This document shows positions 53,114 through 61,381 of a stretch of DNA of 63,883 nucleotides, piece after piece; position 1 is the first letter of the stretch, and every line of letters begins with the position of its first letter. The notes beneath the pieces were generated by a model, which did no database searches, had not been told where the DNA came from, and worked only from the letters and a program-made list of their open reading frames with translations. Origin of the DNA: Flavobacteriales bacterium (GTDB taxonomy: Bacteria > Bacteroidota > Bacteroidia > Flavobacteriales_D > Sanyastnellaceae); NCBI GenBank assembly GCA_015665315.1, contig JADFAK010000087.1:1-63883 (forward strand). Reading direction: 5' to 3'. Made by a program: the position numbers and the translations under genes.

Positions 53114-53587
53114 TTAGTGGGTCCGTGAAAGTCGGAATCCAACATCGTGTATATCAACGAGTTCCTCTTCTCGCATGGCTTGGTTGATTTCGATCTTGTA
53201 CTGACCAGCTAGAGGAAATTGTTTGTTTTGTTTGAATAGAAATCGATGGTCATGCAGGTTGCCAATTCCAGAACCATACCATTGGCCGGTTGGGTCGGCG
53301 AGGAAACATTCAACGGTGTCTATGGATAATTTGCCATTCGGGAAATGCAGCGTGATGAAGAGAAAAACATTGGAGTATTCATAGCCATTGCCATTGCGCA
53401 TGTTCACATAAAAATTGTGGCGCGTGACGGTATCGGCAACTTCAAAGCTGAATTGAACAGGATGATCCCATGTCCAGGTGGCATCAGGAATTTCTTGATT
53501 TTCCTCAAACACCACTTTGGAGTCACATGCCCACAAGGAGCAGGCCAGCATAAAAGCTAAAAGATATATTAAGACTGAGGGCTTGAT
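53114..53587 (-). CDS. gldH: Gliding motility lipoprotein GldH, unusual start
   Basis: A GldH-family protein: DSKVVFEENQEIPDATWTWD, FEVADTVTRHNFYVNMRNGN, FITLHFPNGKLSIDTVECFL, then DPTGQWYGSGIGNLHDHRFL and DIHDVGFRLSRTH follow the family from end to end. GldH is an outer-membrane-linked lipoprotein needed for T9SS function and gliding in Flavobacterium. The first in-frame ATG (53551) would leave only 8 residues before the lipobox Cys (LWAC), too short for a signal. Reading further upstream the frame gives IKPSVLIYLLAFMLACSLWA, a perfect lipoprotein signal, but its first codon is ATC (53585-53587) and no ATG, GTG or TTG is available. I therefore place the start at that ATC, inside the last 19 bases of the ricT-like gene; a sequencing error is the alternative. 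Confidence 0.8.
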   Translation of the reverse strand: MKPSVLIYLLAFMLACSLWACDSKVVFEENQEIPDATWTWDHPVQFSFEVADTVTRHNFYVNMRNGNGYEYSNVFLFITLHFPNGKLSIDTVECFLADPTGQWYGSGIGNLHDHRFLFKQNKQFPLAGQYKIEINQAMREEELVDIHDVGFRLSRTH

Positions 53588-54933
53588 GGCTTGTTTGTGT
53601 TGTTGTTTTCTCCGCCGCTTTTGTTTGGTTTTTTCCGTCGGCGGTTGTTGGCATTACGTTTTTTATTGCTGGCATTACGCGGATTGTTTGGCTTGTCGCC
53701 CGCAACTTTTTCCTTCGGGGCATCTTTTTTATTGCCAGACTTATCACGTGGACCTTTTCTTGGTCCGCGATCATTGCGTGGCTTATCACCCGAGCCTCCT
53801 TTCGACTTGCCAGATCGACGTTTCTTGTTTCCGCGAGACTTCTTGGCTTTGTCGAAGCGTGTAAGGCTGTCTTGGCCCACAACGTTGCCATAATCGGTTT
53901 CATCGACTTGTATTTCGACCGTTTCAGCAAAGTATTCCAGGTCGTCAGGAATTTTGCCCTCTTTGTTCATGGCGATAATCTCCTTCACATCATCTACTGG
54001 GATGCATATTGGGCTACCACCAACTGGTCGCTCATAAATGAAGTACATGACACGCTTGAAAATATCGGTCTTGAAGTGGAATGCCTTGGCTTTCTTGCTT
54101 TCCAATTTTGTGTTCGGTGAAGGAAAGTCACGGATAGCTTCCATGTATTGATCCAGCTCGAAGTTGAGGCAACATTTTAGTTTGCCACACTGACCCGCCA
54201 ATTTCTGTGGGTTAAGGGCAAGCTGCTGATAACGTGCGCTACTCGTGCTTACGGTTCGGAAATCGGTGAGCCACGACGAGCAGCAAAGTTCTCTTCCGCA
54301 CGAACCAATACCACCCAATTTTCCTGCTTCCTGGCGCATTCCAATTTGGCGCATTTCGATGCGAACACGAAATTTATCGGCCATGGCTCTAATGAGCTCC
54401 CGGAAATCTACTCGCCCTTCGGCCGTATAATAAAAGGTAGCTTTTGCCTTATCCCCTTGGTATTCAACGTCACTAATTTTCATGGTGAGGTTGAGGTCTT
54501 TAGAAATGGTACGGGCGGCAATCATCGTGTCCCATTCCATTTTGCGCGCTTCTTGCCATTTTTCTATGTCTGGCGGAGTAGCACTGCGCAATACTCGTTT
54601 AATTTCGTGGTTGTCCTTGACGTCTTTTTTACGCATTTGAATGCGCACGAGTTCGCCTGTGAGGCTAACAATACCTACATCATATCCGGGACTGGATTCC
54701 ACGGCAATGACATCGCCAATGTTCCATTCGTCCTCAAGGGAAACGCGGTAGAAACCTTTTCTATCGTTTTTAAAACGTACTTCAATTATATTAAATGGCT
54801 TTTGTCCGTCAGGTAGTTCCATACCGGAAAGCCAATCGAAAACATCTAGTTTGTTGCAGCCAGAAACACCGCAATTACCATTGTTTTTACATCCATTAGG
54901 AGTACCACCACTCGAACAACTTTCACATCCCAT
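53569..54933 (-). CDS. PSP1-domain protein (RicT-like)
   Basis: 454 residues. A Cys-rich N-terminus (MGCESCSSGG, NGCKNNGNCGVSGC; residues 3-26) precedes a PSP1 domain with the family Cys motifs GSCGRELCCSSWL (about 205-217) and KLAGQCGKLKCCLNFELDQY (about 241-260). In Bacillus the RicT protein (YaaT) forms an iron-sulfur complex that tunes mRNA processing through RNase Y; Bacteroidota homologues are not well studied and are commonly found with gldH and holB, as here. The last 90 residues are an unusual basic, disordered tail rich in K, R, G and N (KSRGNKKRRSGKSKGGSGDK), which may bind RNA. It overlaps the probable gldH start and follows holB by 70 bases. Confidence 0.85.
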   Translation of the reverse strand: MGCESCSSGGTPNGCKNNGNCGVSGCNKLDVFDWLSGMELPDGQKPFNIIEVRFKNDRKGFYRVSLEDEWNIGDVIAVESSPGYDVGIVSLTGELVRIQMRKKDVKDNHEIKRVLRSATPPDIEKWQEARKMEWDTMIAARTISKDLNLTMKISDVEYQGDKAKATFYYTAEGRVDFRELIRAMADKFRVRIEMRQIGMRQEAGKLGGIGSCGRELCCSSWLTDFRTVSTSSARYQQLALNPQKLAGQCGKLKCCLNFELDQYMEAIRDFPSPNTKLESKKAKAFHFKTDIFKRVMYFIYERPVGGSPICIPVDDVKEIIAMNKEGKIPDDLEYFAETVEIQVDETDYGNVVGQDSLTRFDKAKKSRGNKKRRSGKSKGGSGDKPRNDRGPRKGPRDKSGNKKDAPKEKVAGDKPNNPRNASNKKRNANNRRRKKPNKSGGENNNTNKPSSPQS

Positions 54934-55003
54934 CTTGGCTGACTGATTTATCTAGATAACATCGAAACAAAGGTAATTATTTCGATCACGTTTAGCGGAT
55001 TAC

Positions 55004-56143
55004 TTATGCATCTTGTTCAACAGATCGCCGCAAAGCCTTATGCATGTTGAGAGAGAGGTCGGTCAAGACCAATTTACTGTAAACGTTTCCGCTAATATCG
55101 CTGTAGGCTTGGTTGATAAGCTCGCTCAATTGGAAAATATTTCCGCTGTTGATGAAAGGAGCGAATTTAGAGGCAAATTCGGCCTCTCTGGGTCCGAAAC
55201 GAGATAACTCTCCTTGGGTGTAGTTGCCTACGATGCATTGACGTACCATGAACAAGGCAAAGTCTAAAAACTCCTTGATGTTTTCACGTCCGGAGGCGTG
55301 TAAATCGTTCGAGATTTTAACGAGTTCGGCCACGTCTTTTTTGTAGCACATGCGCATCCAATTGACAAATAGCTCAAAGTGAACATCTTCTTCGTCTTGT
55401 CTTAATTTAAGCCAGGCTTTGAAGTAGTTCCCGTCTGCCATTTGCACTAGTTGCTCAACCTTTTCATTGCTAATTACACCATCACGCAATACCAAGGCCG
55501 TGCGTATCTCATCGTCGCTAAGCTTGCGCACCTTGACCGATTGGGTACGCGAAGTGATGGTCGCCAAAAGTGCTTCTGGATTTTCACTTATCAATAGAAA
55601 AATGGTCTTATCGGGCGGCTCCTCTAAGGATTTGAGTAGTTTGTTGGCCACATACACCGTCATGTATTCACACAACCAAATTACAATGAATTTGTAGCCA
55701 CCGGAATAGGACTTGAGCCAAATCTTCTTCGAAATACTACTAGCTTCTTCTACATTGTATGTAAGCTGTTTGTTTTCGGCATCGAGCTTTGAGCGCCAAT
55801 GATGAACATCGGCGTAGGTGGTTTCTTTGAGCATCTTTCGCCACTGTTCGGCAAAGTCATCGGCCACAGGTTTGCGGCTGCCGACATTGACAAAAGGATA
55901 GGAGAAATGCAAGTCGGGGTATTGCAGGTTTTCAAATTGCTTGCAAGGAGCGCACATTCCGCAGGAATCTCCATCGGTTTTATTGGTGCAACTAATGTAT
56001 TGAGCGTAGGCAATGGCTAAGGGTAGAGCACCCGCTCCAGGAGGTCCGAAGAAAAGTTGGGCATGGCTAATCCGGTTGTCATCGACGGCTTGAACCAGAC
56101 CCCGTTTTACATCTTCTTGACCTATTACTTTTTTAAACTGCAT
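55004..56143 (-). CDS. holB: DNA polymerase III subunit delta prime
   Basis: 379 residues, a AAA+ clamp-loader subunit. The start MQFKKVIGQEDVKRGLVQAV and HAQLFFGPPGAGALPLAIAY are typical. The Walker A is degenerate (GPPGAGALP, the usual GKT is lost), as expected for delta prime, which does not hydrolyse ATP. A zinc-binding module CTNKTDGDSCGMCAPCKQF (about 51-69), the NKLLKSLEEPP sensor segment and the TSRTQSV motif are intact. It acts with tau/gamma and delta to load the sliding clamp at replication forks. It lies between a TonB-type receptor and the ricT-like gene on the same strand. Confidence 0.9.
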   Translation of the reverse strand: MQFKKVIGQEDVKRGLVQAVDDNRISHAQLFFGPPGAGALPLAIAYAQYISCTNKTDGDSCGMCAPCKQFENLQYPDLHFSYPFVNVGSRKPVADDFAEQWRKMLKETTYADVHHWRSKLDAENKQLTYNVEEASSISKKIWLKSYSGGYKFIVIWLCEYMTVYVANKLLKSLEEPPDKTIFLLISENPEALLATITSRTQSVKVRKLSDDEIRTALVLRDGVISNEKVEQLVQMADGNYFKAWLKLRQDEEDVHFELFVNWMRMCYKKDVAELVKISNDLHASGRENIKEFLDFALFMVRQCIVGNYTQGELSRFGPREAEFASKFAPFINSGNIFQLSELINQAYSDISGNVYSKLVLTDLSLNMHKALRRSVEQDA

Positions 56144-56170
56144 GAATTGCTAAGATAGCCAAGTAGAAGT

Positions 56171-58576
56171 TTAGAAATTGGCTTTGAGACCAACAATAAA
56201 GTTTCGACCTGGCGCCGAGATGCCTGAGGCAAAAGGGCGGTAGTTCAAATCAAATATATTCTCCACGGCCACAGTCGCCTCCAATTGAGGTGAGATGAGG
56301 TATGAAGTGTAAGCATTCAGTGTCCACCACGCCGGAGTGCCATCGGCCAAGGCCAAATCTAGGTTGTCGGCAGTGCCAGGGGCGTACCGGTCTAGTGCTT
56401 TTTTGCCGTTGAACAGACAAGAAAGAGATCCCCTAAAAGCGCGCGATTCGAAGTTAACAACCGCGCGACCGAATGCGGGTGGAATATGCGCTAGGGCTGT
56501 GTCATGCTCGAGGTCTTGACCGTAGGTGAAGTTGTAGTTCGCTTCTAGCGACCAGTTGTCGGAAAGCTCCGATTTCAGGCCTAGTGAGTAACCATAAATC
56601 ATTGCTGTAGCGGTGTTCTGGGCCGTCTGAATACGCGCCATATCACCTTCCACCCATAAACTATCTTTTCCGTTTAACTGTGCGTCGCGAATGACGAGCG
56701 CATCTTTAAGGAAGGTATAGTATGCTGTTCCTTCAACTTGTAGTTTTTCTTTGAAAAATGATTTGCCGATACTCATTTCGGCGTTGTACGCTTTTTCGGG
56801 GATGGCTTCTGTAGTTGGTACTTGCACGTAGCCACTTTTTTCTCGTACTTTTCCCGCATCGTCGACGTTCGGACTGCGAAAACCGCTTGAGACGAGCGCG
56901 GTGATACGCCAAGGCTTTGAAGGAGTGTAGACCACACCTAGACTTCCAGTGATCGCTTGGTTCTGCATGTCGATTTCGCTGAAAGGCAAGGAATACCATG
57001 ATGTGTCGACAAACTCGGCGTGCATGCCAACGTTGCTAAAACGGAGTCCGCCATTGAACTTGATTTTTTTATTGGCCTTGAACGTCAGACTAGCATAAAC
57101 CGCTTCCGAATGCATCGAGCTACCTCCGTCTGGCAGTCTGGCAGGAGCTGGGGCAACAGAAGCTTCTCCCAAAGTGAAGTATTGGGCATCAGAGCTTACA
57201 TCGTTGTAAGTGGCCTCTAGTCCGTAGTTGAGGTTGAGCCTAGGTTTGAGTCGTTTTCGCAGATCGGCATTTAGGCTGTACACCCAAAGTTCGTCGGTCT
57301 GCGTACTACGTTCATTATTACCAAACCGTCTTTGAATACGTTGTTCTTTGATTTTTTGAGCGGCGAGGGTGACCGTTAATTCGTCGGAGAGAAAAGTGCT
57401 GTCTGAGAATTTTCCTTGGAGGGAAATGAGTGTTCGTTGTTGCGGACCGTAATACCATTCGGCCCATTTTGGTCGGCCATTTGATTGTTCGGTTAAAGCA
57501 TCAAAACGGGGAACCTTGCTGGAAGTTGAGTGGTGGAAGTTGGCTTTGAGGGCGATTGTCTTGGTGGGCTTGAACAAGAATTTCTGGAGAAAATCCATTT
57601 GGCCGAAGGCTGAGCCACGCTGAATTTCAGGTGTAGAATTCGGAATGATTTTATCCTCACCATTTTCAAAAACCACGTATTCATCAATCAAACCCCAAGA
57701 TTCATCACCATGCTGACGCCATTTTCCCATGCGTAGGTCTTCATAGCTAGACGAAGTAAAAGAGGTAAGTGATCCCACTTTGTCATTGGCTATGCTCACA
57801 TCGGCATGGAAGCTCCGTTCTTGATTTGCGGAGGACAGTCGGCCCCGTGCTTGTCCGGTGACATATTGCTCATCGGCGCGGTCGGCAAGGACAGGATCAC
57901 GTGTTTCGAAATGCACCACACCACCTAGAGCATCGCTGCCATACATCACTGCCCCGGGACCGAATATTAGGTCGGTCTGTTTGAGGATGGCATTATCTAC
58001 CGTAATCGAATTTTGCAAATGCCCTGATCGGTAGATGGCATTGTTCATGCGCACACCGTCAATAACGAGAAGCACTCTACTGGCTTCGAATCCGCGCAGA
58101 ATAGGACTTCCGCCACCCATTTGGCTTTTTTGAACGGCTACTTTTCCAGACTGCTGAAGGACGTCGGCACTTGTTTGCGGATTTCTAAAGGAAATTTCGG
58201 AAGAACCTATGACCTCTATTTGATTGGGAAGATCGCGCTTGCGTTCGGTGCTTCCAAGGACACCTATGACCACGGCATCTTCCATTTGGATGATACTTTG
58301 GCGGAGATAAAAAATACGTTTTTTTATTTCATTGGGATAGATGAATAGGTCGGCATACCCAATTCGAGACACATGTAGTGTATCTTGATCGTAGTTCTTG
58401 AGGGCAACCTCACCATTTTGATCGCTGTTGTACACCACGCGGGTGCGGAAATTCTCGACATGAACATTGCTCAAAGCTTCCTTTGACTTGAAATCGCGAA
58501 TCACGACAGTCTGACCAGCCAAGGCAAACGAGCCAAGGGACAAAAAAAGGACAAGTAGATTTTTTAAGCTAATCAT
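56171..58576 (-). CDS. TonB-dependent receptor
   Basis: 801 residues with signal peptide MISLKNLLVLFLSLGSFALA. A short carboxypeptidase-like N-terminal domain (about 22-95) precedes a plug with NPQTSADVLQQSGKVAVQKS, GGGSPILRGFEASRVLLVID and FGPGAVMYGSDALGGVVHFE. The 22-strand barrel ends PFASGISAPGRNFIVGLKANF. The plug resembles haemin/haemoglobin- and vitamin B12-type receptors (SPILRGFEASRVL), so iron or a tetrapyrrole is the best guess for the substrate. It overlaps the end of recO by 8 bases and is followed by holB after 27 bases, an odd placing inside a replication and repair cluster. Confidence 0.88.
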   Translation of the reverse strand: MISLKNLLVLFLSLGSFALAGQTVVIRDFKSKEALSNVHVENFRTRVVYNSDQNGEVALKNYDQDTLHVSRIGYADLFIYPNEIKKRIFYLRQSIIQMEDAVVIGVLGSTERKRDLPNQIEVIGSSEISFRNPQTSADVLQQSGKVAVQKSQMGGGSPILRGFEASRVLLVIDGVRMNNAIYRSGHLQNSITVDNAILKQTDLIFGPGAVMYGSDALGGVVHFETRDPVLADRADEQYVTGQARGRLSSANQERSFHADVSIANDKVGSLTSFTSSSYEDLRMGKWRQHGDESWGLIDEYVVFENGEDKIIPNSTPEIQRGSAFGQMDFLQKFLFKPTKTIALKANFHHSTSSKVPRFDALTEQSNGRPKWAEWYYGPQQRTLISLQGKFSDSTFLSDELTVTLAAQKIKEQRIQRRFGNNERSTQTDELWVYSLNADLRKRLKPRLNLNYGLEATYNDVSSDAQYFTLGEASVAPAPARLPDGGSSMHSEAVYASLTFKANKKIKFNGGLRFSNVGMHAEFVDTSWYSLPFSEIDMQNQAITGSLGVVYTPSKPWRITALVSSGFRSPNVDDAGKVREKSGYVQVPTTEAIPEKAYNAEMSIGKSFFKEKLQVEGTAYYTFLKDALVIRDAQLNGKDSLWVEGDMARIQTAQNTATAMIYGYSLGLKSELSDNWSLEANYNFTYGQDLEHDTALAHIPPAFGRAVVNFESRAFRGSLSCLFNGKKALDRYAPGTADNLDLALADGTPAWWTLNAYTSYLISPQLEATVAVENIFDLNYRPFASGISAPGRNFIVGLKANF

Positions 58577-59282
58577 TGAATACGGTTTCGAGAACTAGCC
58601 GCGAATTTACTTCTTTGATTCCTGAAACATGGAGTTTGAAGTAATCTACTAGGGACTCAAGTAAAATTTGACGTTTGGCGTTGGTTAAAATCGGATTGTG
58701 TTCATCAAATTTTGTGCCAAGGAGTGCCCTGAAATCAGTGGTTAATTCACGTTCCAAATGCATGGGATGAATTGGACGAGACTTGGTGAAAATTCCGTTT
58801 TCGAGATCGAAGTAGGGCATGTTGTCCAGTTCGCCATGCTGTGGATAAAAACCATAGTAGGACGATAGTTTGAGCAGAAAGATCAAGTGAAAATCGGGGT
58901 AGTCTTCTACTTGATCGAGCCACTGAAAAGCATTCCATATAAAATCAAAGAGATCGATGTTTTTGTAGTCGATTTCGAGTGATCGGTAGAGGATCTCGGA
59001 TAAGAATAAGATCTGCGCGCTCTTTCTAATATTGCTGTAGACCGATACAAAAGGATGGGCTGCCTTCATTTCACGAACAGAATGAATATCGCGGTCGGCC
59101 TTCATGTGCACCACCATATCGAGCAAAGTGCCTGGCTGCAAGTAGGCCATGGTCTTTGATTTCTTGCTTTTTCTGACAAAGAATGACGCGTACCCGAAGT
59201 CGAGCGTAAAGATTCGAGCGATTACTGCGGTGTCGGAATAATCGAAGTGATGGATTACTATGCCTGATGTGGGCTTGGTCAT
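58569..59282 (-). CDS. recO: DNA repair protein RecO
   Basis: 237 residues. The N-terminal OB-fold begins with GIVIHHFDYSDTAVIARIFT and continues GYASFFVRKSKKSKTMAYLQ, then PGTLLDMVVHMK; a helical C-terminal domain follows (YRSLEIDYKNIDLFDFIWNA, FHLIFLLKLSSYYGFYP). The zinc-binding cysteines of many RecO proteins are absent, which is usual in Bacteroidota. RecO loads RecA on SSB-coated gaps together with RecR. It is the first gene of the minus-strand series recO, TonB receptor, holB, ricT-like, gldH. Confidence 0.88.
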   Translation of the reverse strand: MTKPTSGIVIHHFDYSDTAVIARIFTLDFGYASFFVRKSKKSKTMAYLQPGTLLDMVVHMKADRDIHSVREMKAAHPFVSVYSNIRKSAQILFLSEILYRSLEIDYKNIDLFDFIWNAFQWLDQVEDYPDFHLIFLLKLSSYYGFYPQHGELDNMPYFDLENGIFTKSRPIHPMHLERELTTDFRALLGTKFDEHNPILTNAKRQILLESLVDYFKLHVSGIKEVNSRLVLETVFND

Positions 59283-59655
59283 ATTTTACAAAGGTCGGGA
59301 AATGAAGGAGAGGAAGAAGAGAAATGGTGAATGGAAAATAGTGAATGGAAATGGTGAATGGAAAATGGAGGCTGTTCAGGTTTTTAGCGATTGGTGATTG
59401 ACCATTTCGATTTTCGATTAATTGACTTTAGCAATGACTCAGGGCCAACTATTTATATAGAGCTACAAGGGAATGTGAATTAAAATGTTCATTTATTGTT
59501 GAAAACTTGCAACATCCGAATATGTTTCTAAATTTGCCCTACAAAGTGATTCTAATCGCCAGAGGGCGACATCATATTTAAAATGCTAGTGTAAGCAATT
59601 ACACATAGTTTAAAGTTAGGTTAGGCAGGGCAATCTTTGGTTGTCCTGTTTTTTT
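59283..59655. other. Intergenic region with AATGGTGAATGGAAA short repeats
   Basis: At about 59320-59370 the motif AATGGTGAATGGAAAAT is repeated in near-tandem three times, upstream of recO. The rest shows no gene. A 12-base match to the LamG upstream region (TTGCAACATCCG) occurs at 59507-59518, possibly by chance. Confidence 0.5.
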
Positions 59656-59766
59656 TGTCTCGGCGGCGAAACTTGCCACTTCTCATAACAGTAAAATTTC
59701 TTGAAGTTTCTTTGCTCGACAACCTTTTAGGCCGGTCATCGAGCGGCACTGCTTTGAGTAGATTTG
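59656..59766. repeat. 111-bp repeat flanking the GIY-YIG gene, copy 1
   Basis: Identical over 111 bases to 60181-60291. Inside, GAAACTT (59668-59674) pairs with AAGTTTC (59704-59710) and the outer TTGTC (59655-59659) with GACAA (59718-59722), leaving an internal loop of TCGGCGGC against GAGCAAA-type sequence: a REP-like hairpin of about 68 bases. It is followed by TTTTAGGCCGGTC and a tail ending GAGTAGATTTG. Confidence 0.9.
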
Positions 59767-59834
59767 TCTCGGCTGCGAAATTTACGACTACGCTATACCC
59801 TATGATTCATCCCTGTTTCGGGCTCGACAACCGA
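59767..59834. repeat. Second, diverged hairpin unit abutting the GIY-YIG stop codon
   Basis: Begins TCTCGGCTGCGAAATTT and ends GTTTCGGGCTCGACAACC, the same ends as the 111-bp copies with a different centre. Four bases later lies the stop codon of the GIY-YIG gene. The gene's last codons (CTCGCATCTCGACGCGGT on its own strand) share CATCTCGAC with a repeat end at about 60315-60325, so the coding region runs into the repeat. Confidence 0.75.
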
Positions 59835-60116
59835 TTAACCGCGTCGAGATGCGAGTTTTCTCAATTTTTCAATGTCTCCTTCGATTAATGCCTTCTTTTT
59901 GGCGTGACTCCATCGTTGAATTTGCTTTTCACGATTAAAGGCGTGGTCTATTCTATCAAATTCTTCCGAATAAAGCAATTGTACTGGTCGGTGTGCTTGG
60001 GTGTATTTTGATCCAGTGCCGTTTTGATGCTCGTTAAATCGTTTGATTAGATCTTTTGTGCTTCCCACATAGTAGGTTCCATTACTGCAAAGGAGGATGT
60101 ACATATGGCATTTCAT
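59835..60116 (-). CDS. Single-domain GIY-YIG nuclease
   Basis: 93 residues, one GIY-YIG domain of the UPF0213/YhbQ type. MYILLCSNGTYYVGSTKDLI gives the GIY (here YIL) and YVG strands with the catalytic Tyr, KRFNEH the catalytic Arg, and NREKQIQRW the metal-binding Glu; all are intact. There is no extra DNA-binding domain. Small proteins of this group have been linked to DNA nicking, but their role is poorly known. The gene is bracketed by two identical 111-bp repeats and its last residues (KLASRRG) are encoded by sequence that belongs to the repeat family, so it may be a mobilising or maintaining partner of that family rather than a housekeeping gene. A CTCGAC/GTCGAG inverted repeat surrounds its stop codon. 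Confidence 0.88.
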   Translation of the reverse strand: MKCHMYILLCSNGTYYVGSTKDLIKRFNEHQNGTGSKYTQAHRPVQLLYSEEFDRIDHAFNREKQIQRWSHAKKKALIEGDIEKLRKLASRRG

Positions 60117-60180
60117 TCCTGTAAAAGTATGGTCGACTTATTATAATCTACTGGATTTGAATGACGGCTTTGTAAGTGCG

Positions 60181-60291
60181 TGTCTCGGCGGCGAAACTTG
60201 CCACTTCTCATAACAGTAAAATTTCTTGAAGTTTCTTTGCTCGACAACCTTTTAGGCCGGTCATCGAGCGGCACTGCTTTGAGTAGATTTG
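60181..60291. repeat. 111-bp repeat flanking the GIY-YIG gene, copy 2
   Basis: Base-for-base identical to 59656-59766 and in the same orientation, 525 bases away. What follows differs from copy 1, so 111 bases is the true limit of the match. A further end-type piece, GTCGAGATGCTGGCTCGAC (with GTCGAG/CTCGAC complementarity), lies just after it near 60320-60340. Confidence 0.9.
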
Positions 60292-60465
60292 AAATGTATG
60301 GTGAGTTCATGCAGTGCAGTCGAGATGCTGGCTCGACAACCTTTTAGGCCCGTCCCTTTTTGTAGAGTTAGAGTTTGTCTTATGACCAAAACCGACCCAG
60401 TATGGGTCACACCTATTACTAACAGTAACTCCTACTCCTCACTTTCTGTCACTTTTGCTTGATCA

Positions 60466-60940
60466 GTCTCGACGTCGAAACTTGACATTTACACGAAATG
60501 TGAAATGCACTCCCGTTTCTTTGCTCGACCACCTGATTATGTGATTCACTGGTTGACGATTTTTAGAAAGGTATTTAGGAGAACACTAGGTCATTGAGCA
60601 TGTCTCGACGACGAAACTTGAATATTCTGCTAAATGTATAATGTCCTAGAGTTTCTTTACTCGGCAACCTCTTAGACAGTATTTGACATCTTGACAAGTG
60701 GTTCAAGCGCGCCGTCGAAATGCGGTAATTGAGCAAGCGATTCTGAAGCTCTTTCGATTGTCGATAAATGTCCCATCGCGCCGTCGAAATTCAACACGAA
60801 TCTCATTCAAAGGCCGGTCCCTTTTTGTAGGAGGAAAAAACAGTTTTTCAGGGAACTGATCTCGACGACGAAACTTAATTGTTACACGATATGTGTTATG
60901 AAGCAGAGATGCTGTTTTATTTTACGACCACATTATTCCA
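60466..60940. repeat. Degenerate copies of the TCTCG/GCTCGACAACC hairpin family
   Basis: At least three older copies: one from TCTCGACGTCGAAACTTG to GTTTCTTTGCTCGACCACC (about 60466-60532); one from TCTCGACGACGAAACTTG to GTTTCTTTACTCGGCAACC (about 60603-60672); one from TCTCGACGACGAAACTTAA to TTTTACGACCAC (about 60862-60930). Single ends, GCGCGCCGTCGAAA-type, occur near 60708 and 60777. The first copy has an extra inner hairpin (ACATTT/AAATGT). Sequence GCC(C/G)GTCCCTTTTTGTAG recurs at about 60348 and 60823. No gene is seen here. Confidence 0.7.
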
Positions 60941-61029
60941 AAATAATCTCTGCCCCAAACTATAGTAAAATCAACCCTTTCCGAACCTCTCGAAAAAAAA
61001 ATCAAAAAAAACGTAACCTGTAGGAATCG

Positions 61030-61288
61030 TCGGCGTAAATAGTTGCAGATCGTCTTACAACTTACGTTCGCCGAGACTTACAACTTTTGAACGGTAAGAT
61101 GATCTGGTTAGAAAACAGTTAGTCAGTCTATTGCGTATTATAAAGTGACCAGAAAAGGTAACTTGATTCAACCCCACCCTTGGGCGTGTGATATCTGGAG
61201 ATGACCTTTGATTCAAGTGGTATATTGATTTTGGTTTACTTAAATACGTTTGATCAAGAGGGATTCGCGCAAGCGAGTCCCTTTTTTT
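61030..61288 (+). ncRNA. Possible structured small RNA ending in a terminator
   Basis: A gene-free stretch with strong complementarity. CAGATCGTCTTAC (61046-61058) pairs with GTAAGATGATCTG (61094-61106) over 13 bases with one G-U pair. CGGCGTAA (from 61031) can pair with TTAC...CGCCG (about 61062-61073), which crosses the first stem, so a pseudoknot or two alternative folds are possible. The stretch ends at an intrinsic terminator (61258-61288). It does not look like tmRNA, RNase P or SRP RNA by their known conserved boxes. Strand is inferred from the terminator's T-run. Confidence 0.3.
61258..61288 (+). terminator. Intrinsic terminator
   Basis: GGGATTCGC pairs with GCGAGTCCC (two internal mismatches) over a short loop and is followed by seven T. 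No protein gene ends just before it on this strand, so it points to an untranslated transcript from the left. Confidence 0.7.
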
Positions 61289-61381
61289 GTTTCAAAAAGT
61301 GGATTCAGCTGTCAAGGAATTGACATACTTCCATATCAAGTTTTGGTAAGTCGTTGTATGTCGGCTAACCAAGATTTAATT

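Noticed and set aside
60113..60310. 65-residue minus-strand frame over the second 111-bp repeat
   Set aside because: It is made of repeat sequence and shows no family; the same text in the first copy is not open in the same way.
59656..60940. CRISPR array or IS element
   Set aside because: Repeat lengths, divergence and irregular spacing do not fit CRISPR, no cas gene is near, and no transposase or typical terminal inverted repeats with target duplication are seen.
61030..61288. tmRNA, RNase P RNA or SRP RNA
   Set aside because: None of the conserved boxes I know for these RNAs is seen, and there is no tRNA-like end with CCA.
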